A DNA stretch of 38,732 nt from a virus: positions 1 through 38,732 of the IMG/VR virus record IMGVR_UViG_3300027782_000167; one strand, 5' to 3'. Below the pieces are notes generated by a model. The model worked only from the letters and a program-made list of their open reading frames with translations, was not told the DNA's origin and did no database searches. Positions 15,256 through 23,249 of this stretch are shown in pieces (the first letter of the stretch is position 1; every line of letters starts with the position of its first letter). The position numbers were made by a program, and so were the translations under genes.

Positions 15256-15699
15256 ATGTTCGGAACAAGTTCAATTACTTATTCAGTACCAGAAACTGCT
15301 AAGTATCTATTAGAAATTCAAAAAAATAGTATTGGAATGGACGAGTGGTTTAAAAGGTTTGATACTGCGTTTGAGACGCATACTAACTATCCACCATACA
15401 ATCTAGTCAAAGAAAGTAGTGTTGATTTTAGATTAGAAATCGCACTTGCTGGTTATAAACGAGAAGATATTGAAGTCACTACGGAATGGAATAAACTCTT
15501 TGTAGAAGCAAAGAAATCTGGTGATAGTAGTGATGAATATTTACATCAGGGATTGGCAAAGAGAGCATTTACACGCACTTGGACTTTATCAGATGATGTG
15601 GTTGTTGGTGATGTTTCTTTTGAGGATGGATTACTCACTATTAAACTGAATAGAGTCATTCCAGAGCACCAGAAAAGGAAAGTGTATGAACTTAAATAA
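15256..15699 (+). CDS. hsp20: Hsp20/alpha-crystallin small heat-shock protein
   Basis: ATP-independent holdase; Hsp20 is a standard cyanomyovirus gene located near regA and gp43. The 147-residue protein has an N-terminal arm, then the alpha-crystallin domain starting at VDFRLEIALAGYKREDIEV (about residues 55-73), the RAFTRTWTL strand, the signature VSFEDGLLTIKL, and a terminal I-P-E containing tail. The frame is open back to 15061, but that part crosses the terminator and regA; the ATG at 15256, with AAAGAGG 8 bases upstream, is clear. The next operon begins after a nested terminator. Confidence 0.92.
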   Translation: MFGTSSITYSVPETAKYLLEIQKNSIGMDEWFKRFDTAFETHTNYPPYNLVKESSVDFRLEIALAGYKREDIEVTTEWNKLFVEAKKSGDSSDEYLHQGLAKRAFTRTWTLSDDVVVGDVSFEDGLLTIKLNRVIPEHQKRKVYELK

Positions 15700-15734
15700 A
15701 TAGTAGTGGGCTACTCACAACTATTGTTGCCGCA

Positions 15735-15780
15735 GGGGAGCAACTGGCAAAAACCAGTTTGACACTCCCCCATTTTTTTG
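15735..15780 (+). terminator. Nested-stem terminator after hsp20
   Basis: GGGGAG/CTCCCC is the outer stem and AACTGG/CCAGTT with a CAAAAA loop is an inner stem, followed by a seven-T run. The 3' side contains TTGACA, which doubles as a -35 box. Confidence 0.88.
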
Positions 15781-15787
15781 GTAAAAT
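15759..15787 (+). promoter_or_regulatory. Sigma-70 promoter embedded in the hsp20 terminator
   Basis: TTGACA (exact), a 17-base spacer consisting of the terminator's 3' arm and T run, and TAAAAT (5 of 6). It lies about 20 bases before the ATG of the Sm-like gene and would drive the gp43/uvsX/gp41 operon while the terminator ends upstream transcription. Confidence 0.65.
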
Positions 15788-15808
15788 TACAACAGGTATG
15801 GGAATAAA

Positions 15809-16234
15809 ATGACTGTAAAACTAGCATTATTAAAATCTGGTGAAGATGTAATCGCAGATATTAGAGAAGCAATCTCAGAAGAAACAAATAAAATTGTTTC
15901 TTATATTTTTTCTAATCCTTATGTTGTTAAACTGACTCAACCACAAGTATTGATGGAAGATTCAGAGCAACCAGAAACGAGAGCATATAATATCTCAGTA
16001 TATCCTTGGGTTCCTTTGTCCGATGATACTGATATTGCGATTAACCCAGATTGGGTGGTTACAATTGTAGAACCAGCAGCAACTTTAAAAAAATCTTATG
16101 AGGAGAGAATGAATGGAAGAGGAAATCACAATGTCGATGGACCAAATGATGGAGGAACCATCGGAAGAACCGATGATTTCGGACCCGATAACTCAAGTTC
16201 TAATCTTAATGAATCAGTTAAATTTAATCACTGA
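15809..16234 (+). CDS. Small conserved protein, Sm-like family candidate (paralogue 2 of 3)
   Basis: First gene of the polymerase operon, 141 residues. It has KLALLKSGEDVIADI near the start, a FSNPYVVKL strand, VYPWVPLSDD, and WVVTIVEPA followed by a helix; the C-terminal 35 residues are Asn/Gly/Asp-rich and look disordered. It shares this layout with the genes at 6670 and 16113. Its disordered tail is encoded by the same bases as the start of the next gene, read in another frame (122-base overlap), so the tail sequence may be a by-product of that overlap. An Sm/LSm-type fold is suspected, not shown. Confidence 0.7.
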   Translation: MTVKLALLKSGEDVIADIREAISEETNKIVSYIFSNPYVVKLTQPQVLMEDSEQPETRAYNISVYPWVPLSDDTDIAINPDWVVTIVEPAATLKKSYEERMNGRGNHNVDGPNDGGTIGRTDDFGPDNSSSNLNESVKFNH

Positions 16235-16436
16235 AATTCAAGAAGTAGTAGTTGATTTTGGAGAACCAAATTGTAGATTAGTAAAACCATATTTGATTTC
16301 TGATGATGGAAGTCTTTCTCCTTGGTTAAAGGGAATTACAAATGACGAAGAAATTATGATGAGTTCAGATAAGATTTTAACTCTTGTTGAACCCACAAAA
16401 GAACTACTTAATGAATATACTGAACTTACAAAATGA
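16113..16436 (+). CDS. Small conserved protein, Sm-like family candidate (paralogue 3 of 3)
   Basis: A 107-residue protein read in a second frame over the end of the previous gene. GAGGAGAG just upstream supports the ATG at 16113. The N-terminal 25 residues are Met/Glu/Pro-rich; then comes TQVLILMNQLNLITEI, a VKPYLISDD segment, LSPWLKGI and KILTLVEPTKELLNEY, matching the family order of the two paralogues (SGE is lost). Tandem placement with 15809 points to duplication. It ends inside gp43 by ATGA, so it is translated with the polymerase. Confidence 0.68.
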   Translation: MEEEITMSMDQMMEEPSEEPMISDPITQVLILMNQLNLITEIQEVVVDFGEPNCRLVKPYLISDDGSLSPWLKGITNDEEIMMSSDKILTLVEPTKELLNEYTELTK

Positions 16437-17908
16437 GATTTTATACCAACGTCTATGAAAAATTTAATAAAATGTTGGTTCGTGGTTATGAAGACGGTAG
16501 GTATTTTCAGTCAGAAGAAGAGTTTCAACCAACTCTTTATGTGACTTCTAAAAAACAAAGTAAGTATAAAACTCTTGATGGGTCGAGTGTTGAACCAATT
16601 CAACCTGGAAAGATTTCTGATTGTAAGGAGTTTTTAAAGAAATATGAAAATGTAGAAGGATTTACTGTTTATGGTAATGATAATTACAAAGCACAATATA
16701 TTTCTCAAACATATCCAGAGGATGAAATTAAGTTTGATATTAAAAAGATTCGTCTTGTAACAATCGACATTGAGGTTGCATCCGAGAATGGATTCCCAAA
16801 TGTATTTGATTGTGCCGAAGAACTTCTAGCAATAACCTTACAAAATTACGCAACAAAGCATATCATTTGCTTTGCTTCTCGTCCTTATATCAATACTCGT
16901 AAGGATGTTGTGTATGTTGAGTGTAGGGATGAGATTGATTTGATTCAGCACTTTCTCGCATTTTGGGAAAGAGAAACTCCTGATGTGATTACAGGTTGGA
17001 ACTGTGAGTTGTATGATATTCCTTATATTGCTGGAAGAATTGATAGGATTCTCGGTGAAAAGGAAGCACGTCGTCTTTCTCCTTGGGGAAATATTCGCAG
17101 AAAAGAACTTGTAATTAAAGGAAGAGAACAAATCTCTTATGAAGTTGCTGGGGTTTCTGTGATTGATTATCTTGACCTTTATAAGAAGTTTACTTATAAA
17201 GCACAGGAATCTTATCGTCTAGACCATATCGCAAATGTGGAACTAGGTCAAAAGAAATTGGATCACTCTGAATTTGAGACCTTTAAGGATTTTTATACAA
17301 AAGACTGGCAGAAGTTTATTGATTATAATATTCGAGACGTAGAACTTGTAGACCAATTGGAAGACAAGATGAAACTTATCGAACTATGTTTTACAATGGC
17401 ATATGATGCTAAGGTTAATTTTAATGATGTGTTCTTTCAGGTAAGAACTTGGGACGCAATCATTTATAACTACTTGAAGAAAAGGAATATTGTTATTCCT
17501 CCTAAGGACCGTTCGGAAAAGAGTGATAAATTTGCGGGGGCATATGTCAAGGAACCGATTCCTGGAAAGTATGATTGGATTGTGAGTTTTGATTTAACAT
17601 CTCTATATCCTTCTCTTATTATGCAATATAATATTTCTCCAGAAACTCTTTTAGATGAAAAATATCCAGGAATAACTGTTGATAAATTACTCAACAAGGA
17701 AATTGTTATAGAAAATATTGAAGGTAAATGTGTTTCTGCTAATGGTTGTATGTATGATACAACCAAAAGAGGGATATTTCCAGAACTTGTTGAGAATATA
17801 TTTAATGATCGACAATTTTTCAAAAAGGAAATGTTGAAAGAAAAATCAAAATTAGAAGAAATTGAAAATGAGTTAAAAAAACGTGGTATTGACTTAAATA
17901 CTTTATAA
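16433..17908 (+). CDS. 43A: DNA polymerase gp43, N-terminal fragment (exonuclease plus motif A)
   Basis: Family B DNA polymerase, first part of a split gene. In 491 residues it contains Exo I TIDIEVAS (D112, E114), Exo II GWNCELYDIPY (N190, D195), Exo III YNIRD (Y298, D302) and polymerase motif A SFDLTSLYPSLIMQYN (D387). It then stops with TAA after a helix rich in Glu/Lys (EEIENELKKRGID), before motifs B and C. Those are in the frame starting at 18603. The missing half means it cannot polymerise alone; it should assemble with the C-terminal fragment. No frameshift signal is seen at its end; a late promoter for the inserted HNH gene starts right after the stop. Confidence 0.93.
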   Translation: MRFYTNVYEKFNKMLVRGYEDGRYFQSEEEFQPTLYVTSKKQSKYKTLDGSSVEPIQPGKISDCKEFLKKYENVEGFTVYGNDNYKAQYISQTYPEDEIKFDIKKIRLVTIDIEVASENGFPNVFDCAEELLAITLQNYATKHIICFASRPYINTRKDVVYVECRDEIDLIQHFLAFWERETPDVITGWNCELYDIPYIAGRIDRILGEKEARRLSPWGNIRRKELVIKGREQISYEVAGVSVIDYLDLYKKFTYKAQESYRLDHIANVELGQKKLDHSEFETFKDFYTKDWQKFIDYNIRDVELVDQLEDKMKLIELCFTMAYDAKVNFNDVFFQVRTWDAIIYNYLKKRNIVIPPKDRSEKSDKFAGAYVKEPIPGKYDWIVSFDLTSLYPSLIMQYNISPETLLDEKYPGITVDKLLNKEIVIENIEGKCVSANGCMYDTTKRGIFPELVENIFNDRQFFKKEMLKEKSKLEEIENELKKRGIDLNTL

Positions 17909-17916
17909 TATAAATA
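17909..17916 (+). promoter_or_regulatory. T4-type late promoter (TATAAATA) inside the split polymerase locus
   Basis: Exact TATAAATA immediately after the gp43A stop codon and 23 bases before the HNH start. It would also transcribe the C-terminal polymerase fragment and uvsX late in infection. Confidence 0.72.
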
Positions 17917-17938
17917 ATAAAGTGTATTGAAGTCTAAT

Positions 17939-18613
17939 ATGAATTATTTAAAAATATATTGCAAATTAGTCAAATTCACAGAAAATCGAAATTGGAAAAA
18001 AAATTATGATGGTCTTTATCTTGAGGGGCATCATATTTTTCCAATATCAATATATGGCAAAAATGATAGAATTGTCTATTTGACTGCAAGAGAACATTTT
18101 TTAGCACATTGGTTACTTTATAAAATATGTTTGAAAAGATATGGTATTAGAAATAGAAAAACATTTAATATGGGGTCTGCATTTGCTATGATGTGTGTTT
18201 CAAATGATTTGCAAGAAAGAACATATACATCTAGACAATATGAAATTGCCAGAAAATGTTTGTCTAAAATTAGGACAGGTAAAAAAAGAAATGATATGTC
18301 GGGAAAAAAATATTTTGGTGCTAATGATGAGGTCATTAAAAATGGAATAGAAAAAATGAGACAAAAAAAAATTGGAATGAAGATAGAGTATCCCAAAAAT
18401 AGAAAATCTTTACCTTGTCCTCCAGAAAAATCAAAAAAAATATCAGAAACTAGAAAAAATACAAAATTAAAATTTATTTCTATGAGTGAAAAAGAATTTA
18501 ATATTTGGATTTCTAATCAAAATCTTTACAGAAAAGATGGAGCAAAAAATTCAAATATAACAAGAGTTTTGATGTGGAGAAGTATTCCTTTGGAAAAATA
18601 TTATGGAAATTGA
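17939..18613 (+). CDS. HNH-type homing endonuclease inserted in gp43
   Basis: A 224-residue, very Lys-rich protein. EGHHIFPISIYGKNDRIVYL (H31, H32, N42) followed by TAREHFLAHWLLYK (H53, H57) is the pattern of phage HNH endonucleases of the GHHI...REH..AHWLL type. The C-terminal half has repeated K-K and S-K-K-I-S-E-T-R segments like NUMOD3 DNA-binding modules. It lies between the two polymerase fragments with its own late promoter and overlaps gp43B by 11 bases. The ATG at 17939 is preferred over a TTG at 17927. Strong A bias (AAA codons) is unlike the flanking polymerase, consistent with transfer. Confidence 0.88.
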   Translation: MNYLKIYCKLVKFTENRNWKKNYDGLYLEGHHIFPISIYGKNDRIVYLTAREHFLAHWLLYKICLKRYGIRNRKTFNMGSAFAMMCVSNDLQERTYTSRQYEIARKCLSKIRTGKKRNDMSGKKYFGANDEVIKNGIEKMRQKKIGMKIEYPKNRKSLPCPPEKSKKISETRKNTKLKFISMSEKEFNIWISNQNLYRKDGAKNSNITRVLMWRSIPLEKYYGN

Positions 18614-19712
18614 TTATTCTAAAATATCATCAGATGAGTTGAAAAAACTTCGTCAAAATTGCATAAAAAATATATCAAAATATACAAATAACCAAATGGC
18701 TAGAAAGATACAAATTAATAGTTTGTATGGTGCCATTGGAAATCAATATTTTAGGTATTATAAACTAGCAAATGCCGAAGCAATCACAATGTCTGGACAA
18801 GTTTCCATTCGTTGGATTGAATGTAAAATGAATTCATACCTAAACAAAATTCTTAAAACAAATGATGTTGATTATGTTATTGCTTCAGATACTGATTCTA
18901 TCTACCTTAATATGGGTCCTTTTGTTGAGACTGTATACAAGGGAAGAGAAAAAACTACTGAGGAAATTGTTGAGTTCCTTGATAAGGTCTGTTCGATGGA
19001 ATTTGAAAAATATATTGAGAGTTCTTACCAAGAATTGGCGGACTATGTAAACGCATACGACCAGAAGATGCAGATGAAACGGGAGAATATTGCCGACCGT
19101 GGAATCTGGACTGCCAAGAAACGATACATTTTGAATGTTTGGGATAGTGAAGGTGTTAGGTACGATGAACCTAAATTGAAGATTATGGGATTAGAAGCAG
19201 TCAAGTCTTCTACTCCTGCACCTTGTCGTCAAAAGATTAAGGATGCTCTTAAAATTGTGATGACTAAAACAGAAGACGAAATGATTGCTTTTATAGATAA
19301 CTTTCGTGAAGCATTCAATCAACTTCCCCCAGAAGAAATTTCATTTCCACGTTCAATTAATGATGTAAATAAACATAAATCTTCATCAACTCTTTATTGT
19401 AAGGGAACTCCCATTCACGCAAGAGGAGCAATTCTGTATAATCATCTAATTAAAGAAAAGAAATTGGATAAGAAGTATGCAAAGATTCAAAATGGTGAGA
19501 AGATTAAATTTTGCTATTTAAAACTTCCAAATCCAATTCGTGAGAATGTTATTTCTTATATTCAAGAATTCCCAAAGGAATTTGGACTAGACAAATACAT
19601 TGATTATGACTTACAATTCAGTAAAGCATTTTTGGAACCAATGAAAGTAATTTTGGATGCAATTAACTGGAAAGTAGAAAAAACTGTAAACTTAGAATCA
19701 TTTTTTAACTAA
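18603..19712 (+). CDS. 43B: DNA polymerase gp43, C-terminal fragment (motifs B and C, thumb)
   Basis: Second part of the split polymerase, 369 residues. It begins MEIDYSKISSDELKKLRQ, which continues the helix region lost from the first fragment, then has motif B KIQINSLYGAIGN (K35 onward), motif C ASDTDSIYLN (D96, D98), the KKRY motif AKKRYILNVW, and a thumb domain ending in the clamp-binding-like tail LESFFN. Together the two fragments total 860 residues, a full-length T4-type polymerase. Its start overlaps the HNH 3' end by 11 bases and its stop overlaps the uvsX start (TAATG). Confidence 0.93.
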   Translation: MEIDYSKISSDELKKLRQNCIKNISKYTNNQMARKIQINSLYGAIGNQYFRYYKLANAEAITMSGQVSIRWIECKMNSYLNKILKTNDVDYVIASDTDSIYLNMGPFVETVYKGREKTTEEIVEFLDKVCSMEFEKYIESSYQELADYVNAYDQKMQMKRENIADRGIWTAKKRYILNVWDSEGVRYDEPKLKIMGLEAVKSSTPAPCRQKIKDALKIVMTKTEDEMIAFIDNFREAFNQLPPEEISFPRSINDVNKHKSSSTLYCKGTPIHARGAILYNHLIKEKKLDKKYAKIQNGEKIKFCYLKLPNPIRENVISYIQEFPKEFGLDKYIDYDLQFSKAFLEPMKVILDAINWKVEKTVNLESFFN

Positions 19713-20713
19713 TGGACTTTTTAAAAGATATTGTAAAAGAAATCGGTGGAGAATACACACAACTTGCATCAGACATTGACGAAACTGAATCTTATGTGGA
19801 CACGGGTTCGTACATATTCAACGCTCTTGTTTCTGGTTCCATTTTTGGTGGTGTATCTGGTAATAAAATCACTGCAATCGCAGGTGAAAGTTCTACAGGA
19901 AAAACTTTCTTTAGTTTGGCAGTGGTCAAAAATTTTCTTGATAATAATCCTACTGGATACTGCTTGTATTTTGATACTGAGGCTGCAATCACCAGATCCT
20001 TATTGGAAAGCAGAGGCATCGACACAACTAGAGTCGTGGTGGTCAATGTGGTTACAGTTGAAGAGTTTCGTGGTAAGGCACTAAAGGCAGTTGACCTTTA
20101 TATGAAGAAACCAGAAGCAGAACGCAATCCTTGTATGTTTGTTCTGGATTCTTTGGGAATGCTTTCAACCAGTAAAGAAATTAATGATGCTCTAAATGAT
20201 AAAGAAGTTCGTGATATGACCAAATCGCAACTTATTAAGGGTGCATTCAGGATGCTTACTCTAAAACTTGGTCAAGCAAACATTCCAATGATTGTAACCA
20301 ATCATACCTATGATGTTATTGGTGCTTATGTTCCAACAAAAGAAATGGGTGGTGGTAGTGGTCTTAAGTATGCTGCTTCTACCATCATTCATCTCTCAAA
20401 GAAAAAGGAGAAGGAAGGAACAGAAGTCATTGGAAACATTATCAAGGCAAAGACTGCTAAGTCGCGTCTAAGTAAAGAAAATCAAGATGTTGAAATTCGT
20501 TTGTTCTATGATGAGCGTGGTCTTGATAGGTATTATGGTTTGCTTGAACTTGGAGAATTGGGTGGGTTGTGGAAGAATGTTGCTGGTAGGTACGAAATGG
20601 ATGGTAAAAAACTTTACGCAAAAGAAATACTGAAAAATCCAGAAAAGTATTTTACTCCAGAAGTAATGCAAGCACTTGACGAAATCGCAAGAAAAGAGTT
20701 TAGTTATGGATGA
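19712..20713 (+). CDS. uvsX: UvsX recombinase (RecA family)
   Basis: Strand-exchange protein of the phage, partner of UvsY. The 333-residue product has Walker A AGESSTGKT (57-65), a LYFDTEAAIT segment after it, Walker B MFVLDSLGML, the IPMIVTNHTYDV region with the family's N-H-T-Y, and the GGGSGLKYAASTIIHL block, all typical of T4-type UvsX. The length is somewhat below T4 UvsX (about 390). It starts within the gp43B stop and overlaps the next gene by 4 bases. Confidence 0.95.
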   Translation: MDFLKDIVKEIGGEYTQLASDIDETESYVDTGSYIFNALVSGSIFGGVSGNKITAIAGESSTGKTFFSLAVVKNFLDNNPTGYCLYFDTEAAITRSLLESRGIDTTRVVVVNVVTVEEFRGKALKAVDLYMKKPEAERNPCMFVLDSLGMLSTSKEINDALNDKEVRDMTKSQLIKGAFRMLTLKLGQANIPMIVTNHTYDVIGAYVPTKEMGGGSGLKYAASTIIHLSKKKEKEGTEVIGNIIKAKTAKSRLSKENQDVEIRLFYDERGLDRYYGLLELGELGGLWKNVAGRYEMDGKKLYAKEILKNPEKYFTPEVMQALDEIARKEFSYG

Positions 20714-21264
20714 TGAAAAATATTCGAGTTATAAAAACTGGAATTGATGTATCTAAAATATTAGAACAAATAAAGAAGCACCCAGAAGATTGGGGTTCAC
20801 AGAAAAATATCAAAGATAAAAAAATAGAACAACTTGACCCAACAAAATATACTGTTACGGTTGATGTTCTTCAATTGATAATGGGTGGAATAGAAAAGGA
20901 AGGACAGTATGTTGGTGATACTGAAATTTGTATTCAAACACCCGCATACGAAAAGCACACAGAAGTTCTTAAATTCTTAAAGACATATTTTAAGAAAATA
21001 CGTCGTTGTGCTTTTCTTTCTTTGCCTGTTGGTGAAATAGTAGGTTCTCATATTGATGAGGGAACTTATTATCTCACAAAAGATAGATATCACCTTTCCA
21101 TTCAGGGAAAATACAGGTATAGTGTAGGGGATGAAACTATGATTGTTGAACCAGGAACGTTCTTTTGGTTTAACAATAAACTTCCCCATAGTGCTGAAAA
21201 TATTGGTGATGAAGTTAGAATTACTTTTGTATTCGATGCTCCTCACCACAAACGAAATCCATAG
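20710..21264 (+). CDS. Aspartyl/asparaginyl beta-hydroxylase-like 2-oxoglutarate/Fe(II) oxygenase
   Basis: A 184-residue protein whose second half has the AspH-type double-stranded beta-helix: GSHIDEGTYYL with H114 and D116, RYHLSIQG, EPGTFFWFNNKLPHSAEN with H160, and EVRITFVFD with R170. These give the H-x-D...H iron triad and an Arg for 2-oxoglutarate. The N-terminal 100 residues are not recognised. 2OG/Fe(II) oxygenases are common cyanophage genes, but here one sits inside the core replication operon between uvsX and gp41, overlapping uvsX by 4 bases. Its substrate is unknown; a protein side chain or a DNA-bound ligand is possible. Confidence 0.82.
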   Translation: MMKNIRVIKTGIDVSKILEQIKKHPEDWGSQKNIKDKKIEQLDPTKYTVTVDVLQLIMGGIEKEGQYVGDTEICIQTPAYEKHTEVLKFLKTYFKKIRRCAFLSLPVGEIVGSHIDEGTYYLTKDRYHLSIQGKYRYSVGDETMIVEPGTFFWFNNKLPHSAENIGDEVRITFVFDAPHHKRNP

Positions 21265-21275
21265 TTAGAGGAGTA

Positions 21276-22652
21276 ATGGAAAAAGTCGAAACTACTATTT
21301 TGAGAAATTTACTTTTCAATAATGATTATTGTAGAAAAGTATTACCTTTTATTAAAAATGAATATTTTGAAAACCTTCACGAGAAAGTAGTTTTTGAAGA
21401 AATCTGTAAGTTTATTGTTGCCTATGAACAACTCGCAACAAAAGAAGTTCTTTTGATTGAAACAGAAAAAAGAACTGATATTACAGAAGATACTTATAAA
21501 ATTATTTGTGATTATATTTCCAATCTTAATGATGACCCAGCAGATAAGCAATGGTTGATAGATACTACTGAAAAGTGGTGTAAAGACCGAGCAATCTATC
21601 TTGCTCTTATGGAAAGTATCAAAATTGCTGATGGGCAAGACGAAAAGAAGTCTAGAGATTCCATTCCAACAATTTTACAAGAAGCACTTGCTATTGGATT
21701 TGATAGCCACATTGGGCACGATTACTTAAAAGATTACCAAGAAAGATATGACTCCTATCACAGAAAAGAAGATAAAATCCCATTTGATTTGGAATATTTT
21801 AACAAGATTACCAAAGGTGGTATCCCTAGCAAAACTCTTAATATCGCACTTGCTGGTACGGGCGTCGGGAAATCTTTATTCATGTGCCATTTTGCTAGCT
21901 CCGTCATGCTCCAAGGACGGAACGTATTGTACATTACGCTTGAAATGGCAGAAGAAAAAATTGCTGAACGAATTGACGCAAATCTTTTAAATGTAAACAT
22001 CAAAGATATTGAAAAATTACCAAAAATGATGTTTGATACGAAAGTAAATAATATTGCGAAGAAGACACAAGGAACTTTGATTATTAAAGAATATCCAACT
22101 GCTTCCGCACACGCAGGACACTTTAGGGCACTTCTAAATGAACTCTCTCTTAAGAAATCATTTAAACCTGATATTATTTTCATTGACTACCTTAATATTT
22201 GTGGGTCCTCAAGGTATAAGAGTAATTTTTCAGTCAATTCTTACTCTTATATTAAAGCAATTGCAGAAGAACTACGTGGTCTCGCAGTTGAAGAAAATGT
22301 CCCAATTGTTTCCGCTACCCAGACTACTCGTAGTGGTTTTTCTAGCTCTGACCCTGACCTTACTGATACTAGTGAATCCTTTGGTCTTCCTGCTACTGCT
22401 GATCTTATGTTTGCCCTTATTAGCACAGAAGAGTTAGAAGGACTGGGACAGATTATGGTAAAACAATTGAAGAACCGATATAATGACCCAACAATGAATA
22501 AAAGATTTGTAGTTGGGGTTGATAGAGCAAAAATGCGTCTTTTTGATGTAGAACAAAGTGCTCAAAAAGATATACTTGACTCTGGACAAGAGGAAGAGTA
22601 TACTTATGAAGAAAACAAAAAAACAGACAAATTCTCAGGATTTAAATTTTAA
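21276..22652 (+). CDS. 41: Replicative DNA helicase gp41 (DnaB-like)
   Basis: Hexameric 5'-3' helicase of the replisome, 458 residues. The N-terminal 150 residues are helical; the RecA-like domain has the DnaB-type lead-in KITKGGIPSKTLNIALA, Walker A GTGVGKS (194-200), LYITLEMAEEKIAERID, Walker B PDIIFIDYLNI, and the arginine-finger region near VKQLKNRYNDP. The end is acidic then Lys-rich. A strong AGAGGAG Shine-Dalgarno precedes the ATG. Primase gp61 lies apart at 29353. Confidence 0.95.
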   Translation: MEKVETTILRNLLFNNDYCRKVLPFIKNEYFENLHEKVVFEEICKFIVAYEQLATKEVLLIETEKRTDITEDTYKIICDYISNLNDDPADKQWLIDTTEKWCKDRAIYLALMESIKIADGQDEKKSRDSIPTILQEALAIGFDSHIGHDYLKDYQERYDSYHRKEDKIPFDLEYFNKITKGGIPSKTLNIALAGTGVGKSLFMCHFASSVMLQGRNVLYITLEMAEEKIAERIDANLLNVNIKDIEKLPKMMFDTKVNNIAKKTQGTLIIKEYPTASAHAGHFRALLNELSLKKSFKPDIIFIDYLNICGSSRYKSNFSVNSYSYIKAIAEELRGLAVEENVPIVSATQTTRSGFSSSDPDLTDTSESFGLPATADLMFALISTEELEGLGQIMVKQLKNRYNDPTMNKRFVVGVDRAKMRLFDVEQSAQKDILDSGQEEEYTYEENKKTDKFSGFKF

Positions 22653-22657
22653 CTAAT

Positions 22658-23068
22658 ATGACTCAACGAATTGATTTTGGTAAATATCAAAACTTTGTAG
22701 ATGCCGTTACGAGTGACGCATCCAAAGATTTTCTTGCTCTTTCTGACCGTATGGTGGAACTTGATGAGAAGGGTGCTAATATTGAACGATTATTGACTGC
22801 TGGTGTTGGTATTAATGCCGAAGGTGGAGAGTTTTTGGAAATCGTAAAGAAAATGCTATTCCAAGGAAAACCTTGGAATGCTGAGACCCACGCTCACTTA
22901 ATTAAAGAACTTGGTGATACTCTGTGGTATGTTGCTCAGGCATGTATTGCTCTTGAAGTTTCTTTTGATGAAGTTATTCAAACTAATATCGATAAACTAA
23001 TGAAGCGTTATCCCGAAGGATTTTTTGACGCATACTATAGTGAAAATCGTGAGGTAGGAGACATCTGA
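22658..23068 (+). CDS. mazG: MazG-type nucleotide pyrophosphohydrolase
   Basis: Cyanophage MazG, an all-alpha NTP pyrophosphatase proposed to act on dNTPs or on the alarmone level of the host. In 136 residues the metal-binding helices read GVGINAEGGEFLEIVKKM and HLIKELGDTLWYVAQAC, giving the E..E and ExxD ligands. It begins 5 bases after gp41 and ends in an ATGA overlap with a 57-residue gene, so it belongs to the polymerase operon. Confidence 0.9.
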   Translation: MTQRIDFGKYQNFVDAVTSDASKDFLALSDRMVELDEKGANIERLLTAGVGINAEGGEFLEIVKKMLFQGKPWNAETHAHLIKELGDTLWYVAQACIALEVSFDEVIQTNIDKLMKRYPEGFFDAYYSENREVGDI

Positions 23069-23241
23069 TGAGTAAAAATGTAAGTATTGAAATTGATTTG
23101 ATTTCTGCGGCAACAATCCGACAAGTTCTTTTTAATTCACAAAAAGACCATAGTTATGAATTTCCAACGGAAAGGATTATCAAAATTCGAGAAGTGATTA
23201 GTCTTCTCGATGAAAAGATTGAAGAACAAGTAGAAGAATAA
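23068..23241 (+). CDS. 57-residue small protein after mazG
   Basis: A small frame beginning in an ATGA overlap with mazG and ending before a strong terminator. It starts MSKNVSIEIDLISAATIRQV and ends with an acidic helix (EVISLLDEKIEEQVEE). The helical, charged composition fits a small structured protein. Coupled start and operon-end position support translation; function unknown. Confidence 0.7.
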   Translation: MSKNVSIEIDLISAATIRQVLFNSQKDHSYEFPTERIIKIREVISLLDEKIEEQVEE

Positions 23242-23249
23242 AAAATCAA

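Noticed and set aside
15694-15703. AATAAATA at the end of hsp20 as a late promoter
   Set aside because: It lies in the stop-codon region directly before a terminator, so a transcript from it would end at once.
17909-18602. Group I intron or intein as the cause of the gp43 interruption
   Set aside because: The insert is almost entirely the HNH frame, with about 30 free bases on one side and an 11-base overlap on the other, too little for an intron core. The frame is closed by stops, and no Cys/Ser start or HN end of an intein is present.
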